Assembly (NCBI GenBank): GCA_013407085.1
Contig: JACCGJ010001611.1
Coordinates: 62,001 to 126,000, forward strand
Reading direction: 5' to 3'
Source of the DNA: Atriophallophorus winterbourni
Taxonomy: Eukaryota > Platyhelminthes > Trematoda > Plagiorchiida > Microphallidae
DNA: 64,000 nt
The notes beneath the pieces are model-generated. The model saw only the letters and a program-made list of their open reading frames with translations, was not told the DNA's origin and searched no databases. Each line of letters begins with the position of its first letter. The stretch's first letter is position 1. Positions 10,401-22,400 of this stretch are shown here, one piece after another. Both the position numbers and the translations under genes were made by a program.

Positions 10401-13400
10401 CACCAAAACTGAGCTGCATGGAGAAATATGCTAGAGGCTCACTATTATTTTCCTTTTCTTGGCAAGACCTGGACGAGCTGACAGTATCCCAGCCCGCGGC
10501 CAGCCTCCTATTGTACCTGGATCAAGAGCTTGTGTTTTCACCAACGCAATATCGGTACCCATTTTACAGTAGGATATGTGGGGCATCAAAGTAAAGCCGA
10601 TACTAGCGCAACATGTCATAAGATCACGTGCGTCACAAGCACAACCAGTGAGTTCGAGATTAAACAGAAAGGTGGGAAAAGAAGGCAACAATGAAAATAA
10701 TACACCATCAGCGTACAATATAAAGTGTTGGGATGGTCAAACAGGCACCGAGCTGCCTAGAAACAACCATCTGAATCACCATTAACTTATATGAAATGAT
10801 CTAATCGGTGTTAGCTTACACTGTATCCGACGGGAAGACCTGACACGGAGATCTATTTGGATGGGCGACCAGAACAGATGTTGCTGGCACCTTCAGGACT
10901 GGTCGGGCAATCAAAGCTACTTAAATGTGCCAGTCTGGAGAAAGATTCATAAAAGTTAAATTGCGATCGGTCAAACGGTGGACGGTAGCCCAGGTCGTAA
11001 GGCGTGGTGATGTTCGGGGGTTCAAATCCCACCCGAATCGGAGGAGGATATGCAATGCTGATGAGCTCAAATAAGAGCGAAACTCGAGTCCAATGCTTCC
11101 ATTATGGATCGTCGTGATCAACTTTGTGAATATTTCGATGGACTTGACACGGACGAGTAGTCACAAACAAAAACAACATATTGTGCACAAAACGCATGAA
11201 ACAACCCACCTGGAATGTTGAGTTTCTTGTCCACACTAGAAGTCACCCGCTGAGGATAATCGCAGAAAAGTGCACGAATGGGAGCCACAAGCCACGGTCC
11301 ACGTAGGTTGACGTAGCGGGATATCAGTGCCTTGATTGCTTCAGTCCACGTGGTTTCCAAACGAGCACGTAATTTCTCGGGGAACGCGTAGCCAGCTTTC
11401 TGATACGAGTCGAGCAGCCTTCCGTTGGTCGCACCATCGACCGATAACGCGTTGTTGAGCAACAATAACAAACCACGAGCCTACAATTAAAACACACACA
11501 CACACAGAGCTGGTGAACGAGGCATCGATGCGAAATTAGACTTAACGTTGTTTGAAGGGATTGAATGCACTTCAACGGACCGAAGAATGAATGAAACGCA
11601 GCTGCAACCATGCATATACAAGTGCGCCTTCAACAAAGAAATGATGAGAAAGCACACAAAGGCTGAACGAAATAAATAACACGAACCTCGGTTTAGCGAC
11701 ATTCATTCTCCTACTTCATTCGTAGGGTAGCTGGACAATACACAATTTCTTGAACACGCGAAGAATTGGGAATAGCTAATTATAGCTCCTTCGGCGTAAC
11801 GTAGCATGCTGAATGTTTGCGAAACTCAAGCCCTCATCATGGACTCATAGCTTCTCTGCATATTTTGGATTCAGAAGCCTTTTTGTCTCGGCCTGCTTGG
11901 CAGTGTTAAACATCAAACACTATTGGGGATTCACGTAGAAAAATGTCCCTTCTAGAACATCGTCTGACGAAATTAAAACAAAGTGAGGCTGTTTAGCGGT
12001 AAGGTCAAATCGGTGGTGGTGGGCTGACTGCTACTAAATCATCTTCCCTGTCCTGACTATCACCCTTGGTCTAACGAAGCTTCTGTGTCACAAGTGAAAC
12101 GTTACCCAAAACTGCTCTAACCGATTGCACTCAAATTTCTTTGCATTATGAATACACGATCGGTCCCAAACATACTCCAATCGAAAGTGAGGCTCAGTTA
12201 CACTCTTTGTAGTTAGCATCATTAATCACGAACCAGATTCACGTTGGAGAAGAGCATATAAGATGCGTTATGGACAAAGGTGTGAAATGACGGCATTACT
12301 CAAGGCTCGAAGGAAATATAATAATCACAGGACTAATAGAAATATGAGATAATGTACAATGATATATACGACATTTACTCATAGGCAAGCAGCCGAATAT
12401 TGATAGCAACATTCCGCAGGTTTATTGAAATGAAGCGTAGTACTAGGATTATGTCACAAGAAAGGAGTTACACTGGGGAAACAGAATCATGAAAATTCGA
12501 CACAAGATGCTTGGATGCGATACATCACGACACCCAAATGAGAAGTATTACAACTTAGTAAACGCAAAAATGTGCCTCAAATATTGCGTGGCTGACTCAG
12601 TGGGAAATCAGCTGGTGTGATTGCGATCACGTGACAGAGAGAATACCGTAATGAACTAGGGTATATGGTGCCCCTAGACTCATTTGGGGTTTGCTCGAGT
12701 CCACATCTAAGCGCAATCAAACAAAAAACTGAGCCGTTAGTATCGGCTAAACTAAATTGCTCCCAAAAGTTACCAGTCAATATAGGGACCCCTACTACAG
12801 TAACCGTTTAGAAGCAAAGTTTCCTTCAGCTAGACTGCATTTAACGTTAGACGGACCCCAGCTAACAGGAACCATCGCGCTTTCAATACTATTACAGATT
12901 TCTATTTCTTTTGTCATATCTGTCTAGGCCTGGGAAACCTGACAGTAGCTTCGCCCACGTGCAGTCTCTGACTGTGCGGCACTTTGCCTAGATCAGGCTT
13001 GTGCTTTCACATCACATCACTATTCCCGTTATTAGAAACAGTTTCCCAAGAGCGGTACTTGATTGCCAGAACCCGTTGGGATGTTCCTGTATGGGAATAT
13101 TTTAAATGCAGCGGGGATTCATTCTAATCGTAACCGCCGTCTGTGATAACTTTGGAATGCCACGAAGGACGTCTAGCACATCAGGTATATAGCCAGTATT
13201 CATCGGGCCTGTAGTTGGTCACAATGGATGAATTCGAATCCAAAATGACTAAAGGCAAAATTCGACCAGGAATAGCCATAGTAACAACCATCAATAACCA
13301 ATGAACGATGAAGAAACGGGAAATCCATGTGGTTGTGTTCACCTGTGGTGTGACCGACATTCGTCCATCTGACGAGCCGGCATCGCCTTGATCGAGCACA

Positions 13401-16400
13401 CTAGCAGAATGAGCCAGGTTTTCCGTCTGACGTTTCGGCGAAACGGTGCCTCTGTGTGTGCGCAAGAAAAATGAAAATCAATCATAAGCGTGTGTAAACA
13501 AAACAAATGGGGAAAAAAGAAAACATCGCGAGAGATTCCAATCCCTGTCATGTAATTATTCAGCGTGTATGGGGTGTTGGACCCGAAAAATTACAGATAG
13601 AAATGCCACCATTCAACAAACATGATACAATGTAGCGAATAGACATTCGCCGAGAGCAACTGAAGCCAACCACTACCTACAAATGTTAAGATGTATAACG
13701 CCATCGGTTCAAAGGGCAGGAGAAATCAAATCGAAATGAACAGCAAATGACAAGCGCAGCTCAAAGTGTAAAACATGCCAGCAGCGTGGCTGTTTATGAA
13801 GATACGTTTAGGCAAGCTGGCAGACACGGTCATTTCGTATGGTGCATAGAATTGCAAGCGTGTGTCAGGGAATCATAATGTTTCACAAGAATCGAGTCAT
13901 GACAACACAATGCAAAGAAGATGCCATTAGTAGACAGCTGCTCCACAGGCCCATTCGTTACAGCGAATGTAACGCTCGGCAACTATAGTTTTCCGTAAAA
14001 TAAGTTCATTTGCACGCATATCCATCACACACACACGCACACCAAGGCCGATTTTGTGTTCTTTACACTCAACAGTAGGATCATGATCCGCATGCCCGTT
14101 ATCTGTGTTGAAACATCTCAGACAAGCATAAAAGGAACTTAGAATCAAGTATTAACGAAACAGCTCATTTGCATGCATCGCTGTCACACATACACCCCAC
14201 GACCGGTTTCGTGCTGTTTGCACTCATCAGGTGGGACAGTAGGATCAGGATCCGCATGCGTATGCACAGATGTGCAATCGTGCAGCATTTCTGTGCTGTA
14301 CGGCTAACATCGCGCTAAATTGATTGGCCAAAGGTAGTGAGCTGCATGCTGAAACACGCTGGAGTCTCACTACCATTTCCATTTCCCCCTCATATCTGTC
14401 TAGACCTGGGCAACCTGACAGTATCTTAACCCACGTGAAGTCTCTGACTGTGCGGCACTTTGCCTGGATCAGGCTTGTGCTTTCATATCATATGCGTATT
14501 AACGATGTTCAATTGTCAAGCATATATATATATATATATATATATATAAGCCTAACATCATCATCATCATGAAGCACAAGGCTGGAGCCAGACAAATTGC
14601 CAAGCAATATGAAGCAGGGAAAGTAGATAAGCAAGCGCGTGAAAAAGGGAAAGCAGGCAAGCGGAATATGTAAAATAAAATGCGAAAAAAAGCTGCTTGT
14701 TTTTTTAGTTTCACTGCATATTGAAAAAATAAGCAGGAACAGAAGAGACTAACAAATTTGAACATTGAAGAAGCCTCAAGATGAGGCTGACACAACCCAA
14801 AACGGGTGCAACGACTCTTGGACATGATGAAAATGTGTGTGAGTTTGCCGTAAAGCTCACGGAACCTGATCGTGTTATAAATAATTGATGTTTGAAAACA
14901 GTAAAGAACAAACCAGTGAGTGAACATCATTCGAGCAGATCTTGCAAGCAAAAATGTGTCCAGTTGGTTGAAAACAACAAACCGAAAACTTTGAATTCCC
15001 CAGCCGTTTACAGACAAAACCACACGATGTGCCACTAAAATCGACTCAAAACCAGATTCCAATTTGCGAAATCTAAATTCATCATCAAATGTATCCCACC
15101 GTTGACCGAAACTGCGAGAGAAATTGAGGTGACATTGTTCCGGGCGCCTTTTGTTCCGCGAGAGCAATTAGCGATAATCAGTGAGAAGCAATTAGACACA
15201 AAGGCGCGATTGGTTTGCTCGCAAATCGCCGCTGTCATTCGCTCGCGCGCAGAGAATAATGAATGAGCACGGAGCGTGCGCGCCGTCTCAGTTCGTTTGT
15301 GACATCAATCACGCTAAAGTACACACCAGGCGCGGAGACTGGTATTGTCGTACGCAGTCATTAGCGGGCGGGGAGGGGAAGAGAGGTGTGAAAGCTTACT
15401 CGATTTGATCTGCCAAACGGCGTAGAGTGGAAATAAACGCCACCATTGCATCGCCACACCAATCGGGAAATCGTTCTTGCAATTCCGCGGAATCGAACAA
15501 CTGCGCAAACAAAATGCGATGGAAGATGAATTGTTGGGAAAACAGCGATTCCGAAAGGAAAACGTACAAGCGGTTGTTAATGTTGGAATGCTTTAGGAGG
15601 AGTCTATTACGCAAGATTATTTCGTAGGAGGGGAAAATTTTGCTACTAGGTAAACGGTGATATGAATCACTTGTTCAGCCATGCTAATGAATCGCTTTGC
15701 GTTGAGCGAAGTGTGCCAGTAGCGCTAGACAATGGAGTATTGAAGCCGATATTTTATTGATTCTCCTCATCATTATTAGTTCTGCTTTCACGAAAGTCGA
15801 ACCGAATACGCAACGTGGTAAGCGTCAAGTGATTTCGGCTTACACTGGTGAGGCTGTTCGACGAGCGATGGGCATTAACTGCTCAAAATATTCATTTTGT
15901 TTTAAGCCTCGGGCTAAATACCAAAACTGAGAAACTTTTGTGTGAAAAACGGCTGGTATTGCGACACCATGTTTCAAAAGCAGTGTGGTGACTTTTGAGA
16001 AGTACAGCAAAGTAAGTATAGTTTCATTGCATACGATTTTGCATTTTGCATCAAAACGATATGACACAATGCTATAGCAAAACAAGTAATGGTAAATCCA
16101 ATGAACCGCATTCGCGCATTGAGCTGCATGTTGAAACACGCTGGAGTCTCACTACCATTTCTATTTTCTTTCTATTTCTTTTGTCATATCTGTCTACGCC
16201 TGGACAACCTGACAGTATCTCATCCTATGTCCAGTCTCTGACTGTGCGGCACTTTGCCAATCAATTTAGCACGATGTTAGCCGCACAGCACAGAATTACT
16301 GACGATTGCACATCCGTGCACTATAATTCTATATAATAAGAATATTATATAACCTGATGCTCAATTGAAATGTGAAAACACGCGACACCATTAGGCCAGA

Positions 16401-19400
16401 GGAACTGAACGAACCATTGCATAGAAGATTAACCCGGAAATAAATCACAATCATACGAGTTGAGCTAACTTGGGTGATACGGTTTAGCACACCGCTGGAA
16501 GGGTGATCACGAATGCAAACCTACTGCTCTCAACAAAGACATCAATCAATGGTTTGCAAGACCAAACTACAAGCACACAAATTCGATAAAGTGAACGCAC
16601 TGACCGGCTTTTCAACGGGGGTCTGTGGGACGACTTGATCTTGACAACGACGGAACGCACTAGCGATGAGTTCTTCATACATCGATGGCTGTGTAAACGA
16701 ACGAGGTTTTATTAGAATCACTCATTCCGGTAAAGTTTAGAAAAAGGGTTCATATTGATATACAAAAAGAGGCGAATTCCAAGGCTGGTGGCCATAGCTG
16801 GACGATGTTGATGATACCTAGGATAAGCGAGGAACCACGACAGTGGTTCTTAATGACACTTGCTTCACATACTTCGTTAGAATTTGCATCAACATGTAGG
16901 AAAAAACATGACCGAGAAAAAAGAAACCAATCTAAAAGTGTATTCATTTTAGTCATCTTTGGATATTTTGCTACTCTACACGGATGTCAAACAAGAATAT
17001 ATGTACGAAAGCACAAACCAGAGTCACGCAACAACAGGCGGTAAATGGTCTAGACCAAGATAGGGACAGTCAGACTGCAGCGTGCTATCGCATGAAGCTC
17101 ACTATCGGTGGCAAAAGAATTCCGTACGGCATTACCTGCACAACACTGAAATAATGCGGTTGAGTATTGTAGTCAGCGCAGCCATCATCACCATCAGAGA
17201 GAGCATACATTGGTAACATCTACCGAATGCTTAACTGTCACACAACCATGAAAAAGTAAAATCCTGAAAATTGAGCTACGTATTCGACAGAAGAGTAAGC
17301 ACAAACAAACTTGGATGAGGTGCGTACACCTCAAATGAAACATGCATTCCATCAAGTTTCGTGAACTAGTAGATTTACATCAGCAAGACAGCTTCCTTGC
17401 GACTTTCACTGTCGCATTAAAAAGATAGCAACCAAGAGAAAGCACCAGGAGTTCTGGCTAAATTAAACACTAGAGTACAAGTAGTTGGCGAATAACAATG
17501 GCTATCGAGTGCGAATGCGAGGTTAGCGATCATTTATAAGCGTTTTAGCACTTAATCCGGAAACACTGTGTGAGTCTGTATTTGAACAATGGAGTTTGGT
17601 GTACAAACCTCAATTAACAATAACTTCAACGGCAAAATTTGATTACCAACGTTCCTGGACTCACTGAACCTAATCCTACTGTTTCCACCTGATGAAGGCA
17701 AGAGTCCAAAACCGACAGTGGGTTGTAGGTGTGGAGGATATGAAACATAATAGACCAGATGAGCTAAATTTATTGAATGCCATCGTTTTTACTTATATCC
17801 GACCATCGGACAACTTTTCTGGCATCTAATAAACTCCTTTAAAAGAAGTGTTTTTATTCTAACATGACTAATTTTAAAGTACAACTAATCAGAGAAACCA
17901 AACGCAAAATGGTTGGGGATGTCTGTTCCTTTTACCCAGGCAGCTGGCTCGACTGTGCATGGCAGTGACTTGGAAAGACCGGAACGCTTACTCAATATCT
18001 GCGAGCGTTGATCCACTAACCGAAGCAAACTGAGTACACGAGCAGGACAATACGATGAACAAACAAGGAACTATTTCAGTATCAATGAGCAACTGACCAG
18101 CTTTGTCAATCCCCCATCAGAATCGTTCAGCTCGACTTCCCAATTCTCTTTCGACTGTAAGGACTCGACGGCTGAAGAATCAAAAAGAGCGAACAATTAG
18201 AAGAAAGAATGATGCTAATCAAGCAAGCCCATGAAAAGAAACAAGGACAGGAAATTATAAATGAAAAAACAAACAGCGCAGTGAATCGACACATTTCAAA
18301 CTAAGAGAACTTGAAGTGATCATAGACAGAATGTGGCATGTTTCGCATATTCCCATCATTATCACTAAGGAACGCAGAAAAGACAATAATGAAAACAATC
18401 AAAGGCAGTGGTATGGTATGGTATGAAAGCATAAGCCTGATCCAGGCCAAGTGCCGTACAGTCAGAGACGGTGACTCAAGCAACACAAAGTGTATCGGCA
18501 AGCAAGAAATCGAGCAAAATGTCGCGTAGTGGAATAGACTCCACTTGGACTGGGATACCGACAGGTTGTAGTAAGCGGGGTTTAATTTAGGTAGTAATTT
18601 ACGAACATTTGGAGTTCGTTCGATTACCACAAATGAATATGAACATTGAGTAGGCGATAAAGCTGCCCCAGTTTACACATGAAAAAAGTACGCTGATTTA
18701 TTCGTTAAAAACGAGGAAAATAATAAACACGACTGAAAAAACGCAAATCACGTTTACTGCAAGATATAACAACAGCAAAGAACATCAACAGAGTGCTGTC
18801 TACGACATTGTGACACTATACAAGAAATTTGACCACCAGATTACAGTGAATTATACACGGAACGTCAAGAAAACGATAATTAGTAGATTGGAAAGAAACA
18901 TGCTCATAACGGGAATTTCAAGATAACTTTCGAAGGCTTCTTCTTAAGAAATCGGCTTGATGATGTCAGTAAAAATATTGTTGATACCATTAAAAAAGAA
19001 AGACACACTGGAAATCCCGTCACCTTAAATTATTAGCGAAGATTAATGGGTGAACATAATTCAATGAAATACATGAAAAAATTGAAAATGGCAAAAAAGC
19101 AATAACCACAATATTACACCACAAAAGGACAATTACGGGTCTAGCAGTGAAACATACCATTTTGAGCGTGTTGATAGATTCCACGAACAGCATGACGACG
19201 GAGATCATGGACCAGACCGGAAAATATCTCACCAATCTCCACGGACAGCTCACTCAACGGCAGAAATGTGCAGCAATGTCTAGACAAAAAAGTTTGAAGT
19301 ATCAGCAAAATGAAGAAAACGTAAGCAATTGAAAGATATCGGTACTGTAATCGATAGATACGCAGAATTGGAGAGGCATATAGGTTTGGTGATAGAGGTT

Positions 19401-22400
19401 AACCAATGATGCGAGGAGCGGGCCGCATATTGTGGATGCAACCCATCATGAGCGGTGTGACGTAGTTGAAGTGCAAATAATTTCCAACTTTAGTGACATA
19501 CGTGGTGGAGTTCTGATTTTCTATTTCGTTTGATAAACGCCTTTGTGAGTTATAGAGGGAGGGGGGCTCACGATTTGGAGTTCATCTTCTTACTTTACTT
19601 TTGTGCGACTATCTACTCCTGGAGGATGAGTCGGCTTCAATGAAGATTCTTGGGAAGTTGGATACAAAGCGGCGTCCCCAGCACCACCCGGCGTTTGTTC
19701 AAGTCAGCTTCTCTAGCCTTTGCACAACCAAGTGCGGCCAGCAAGGCAGCAGGGAGTTGCCAGAAAGAGGTGGTTCCAGATTTTTCATCAGGGTTTTCTC
19801 CCGAAGCCTTTCCCGCGATCGGGTATCCCGCAAGGCAGCGGAGGTTTAAAATCAGGGTTTTTCTTCCCTTAGATGAAATGCCCTCCCAGGCTAACGAGAT
19901 CCATCTGCCCAAAGCAAACTGGCTTTCAGGCGCTAGTCACTCCCCCTCGCCCCTTCTCCTGTTGGTAGAAGCAGGTTCGCCGGGCTCGGGGAGCCACTCG
20001 TGCAGGCCAGAAGCTGGACTTGGTTGTCAGAGGCTATTTGAGTTTGGGATGGTGACAACCCTGCGAATACCAATTTCACACGAAAATCAAATTGCTCCGT
20101 GACAACCCTGCTTGATAAGGAGAAACTCACAAGAGACTGCTTTGGGAATGAAAACAGGCGCCTTAATAATGACGTGTTGAGTGCGTATTGTATGCATGAA
20201 TGCACAAGCCTGATCCAGGCAAAGTGCCGCACAGTCAGAGACTGCATATTACAGAAGCGACTGTGAGATACTTGAATACAGGTTAAAAAGTTCTAGCTCG
20301 CACACCGCATTTAGTATAACGGTAGTATGGCAGTTAAGCATTCGGTACATGCTACCTGTGTAATGCCATCTCTGATGGCGACGATGATGATAGCACAGGG
20401 CATTGGATGATCAGTTCACAGATTATACGAGATTGCAAGCTAAGACCCGTGATGTATGACGATAAAACAAGGGACCCTGATATCCAAAATAGCTGTATAT
20501 AATTAGAATTAAGGAGTGGTTTCGTGGTCTCGTAATGAACATCTGATTGATTTGCGAGTACCAAATTCACACGAAAATGAAATTTCTCCCTGATAACACT
20601 ATCTGATAAGGAGAAACTCACAAGTAGACTGCTTTGAGAATGATGGTATGAAAGCACAAGCCTGATCCCTGCAAATTGCCGCACAGTCACAGACTGCTTT
20701 GAGAATGTAAACTGGCGCCTTAATAATGACATATTATAGAAGCGACTGTGATATACTGGAATACATGTTAAAAAGTTCTATCTCGCGCACCGCATTTAGT
20801 ATAGCGATAGTATGGCAGTTAAGCATTCGGTACATGCTACCTGTGTAATGCCATCTCTGATGGCGACGATGATGATAGCACAGGGCATTGGATGATCAGT
20901 TCACAGATTATACGAGATTGCAAGCTAAGACCCGTGATGTATGACGATAAAGCAAGGGACCCTGATATCCAACATAGCTGTATATAATTAGAATTAAGGA
21001 GTGGTTTCGTGGTCTCGTAATGAACATCTGATTGATTTGCGAGTACCAAATTCACGCGAAAATGAAATTTCTCCCTGATAACACTATCTGATAAGGAGAA
21101 ACTCACAAGTAGACTGCTTTGAGAATGATGGTATGAAAGCACAAGCCTGATCCCTGCAAATTGCTGCACAGTCACAGACTGCTTTGAGAATGTAAACTGG
21201 CGCCTTAATAATGACATATTATAGAAGCGACTGTGATATACTGGAGACTGCTTTGAGAATGTAAACTGGCGCCTTAATAATGACATATTATAGAAGCGAC
21301 TGTGATATACTGGAATACATGTTAAAAAGTTCTATCTCGCGCACCGCATTTAGTATAGCGATAGTATGGCAGTTAAGCATTCGGTACATGCTATCTGTGT
21401 AATGCCATCTCTGATGGCGACGATGATGATAGCACAGGGCATTGGATGATCAGTTCACAGATTATACGAGATTGCAAGCTAAGACCCGTGATGTATGACA
21501 ATAAAACAAGGGACCCTGATATCCAAAATAGCTGTATATAATTAGAATTAAGGAACGGTTTCGTAGTCTCGTAATAAACATCTGATTGATTTGCGGTCAA
21601 ACAGATCGCTTTGGGGGGCAAGACAGAGAAAGCCGCAAAGATGTATGCATGTATGAATGAAAACACAAGCCGCCGCTGCACAGATTTGATTGCACGTTGG
21701 CTAAAATACGGTTACGTTGCCCGGGCCTAGATGGATATGAGAATGAAAATAAAACAGAAATGGCAATGAGAATCCAAAGGGGTTTTCGAAAAGAACCACC
21801 GCGTCAATGCCGATGTGGGAATGTCTGTTGCATGTGGACAATGTGTGGATTCATCGAGATGATTCAACTGTATTCTGTCATCCAACTGTTTTCTCACTGT
21901 TCCGGTAAAACAGGGTGACAACCACTACCACAGCCTACGGAGAGTTTCAAATGCGTGTCACAGTTCCCGAACGCACGGTCATTTTTGACCGAATTATTTG
22001 GAATTAGTCAAACTCACCGGAGTTCGACGATGCATTGTGGAAGCCAGTCGACAACGGCGTTGGTCTTCGAACCGGCACCGACTTCTTCCAAAATTTGATC
22101 CCGCAACACGTTGGTGAGAACATCAACTAGTTCATGGTTGATTTGCTGTACAACGGTGGAACGAGCATTTGGTTATGCGGTTGGGAGAGATACGCTTGGA
22201 TTAACTAAAAAGTTATCAAATCCGCTTCAGGAGTAAGCATGCGACAAAAGTGAATAATTTTAATGGACAGCGAATTGTAAAGCGAAAACAACAGGCTAAT
22301 CATGGAGAAATATGAGCACGATCTTTATTATCTCAAACCCGACGGAACATACATTAGATACAATCCAGACTACGCATAAACGAGTGAAAGAAGTGTCTTC

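Larger units (their letters stand above)
14000..14265 (-). mobile_element. tandem pair of family B units in EXOC2 intron 16, sense strand
   Basis: On the minus strand: leader with GCGGATCCTGATCCTACTG, ribozyme B3, then GATGCATGCAAATGAGC, a spacer, a second GCGGATCATGATCCTACTG, degenerate ribozyme B7 and GATATGCGTGCAAATGAAC. The same elements recur with a 160-bp period, so this is a head-to-tail dimer. Confidence 0.72.

Noticed and set aside
11961..11983. CTGACGAAATTAAAAC upstream of the family A unit
   Set aside because: Has CUGACGA but no stem II and no properly spaced GAAA box.
13415..13445. CTGACG followed by GGCGAAAC, hammerhead-like
   Set aside because: Core reads CUGACGU, not CUGANGA, and stem II is absent; it is EXOC2 exon 17 coding sequence on the other strand.
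14499..15167. 222-codon minus-strand open frame
   Set aside because: Ends in translated (AT)n and (ATC)n simple repeat (YIYIYI, MMMMM); no family similarity.
19637..20102. 150-codon plus-strand frame and its minus-strand shadow
   Set aside because: Lies in a GC-rich RTE-like leader fragment; the same region at 37.7 kb is frame-shifted.
20370..20400. CTGATGGCGACGATGATGAT in the tandem array
   Set aside because: CUGAUGG is not a hammerhead core and no GAAA follows.
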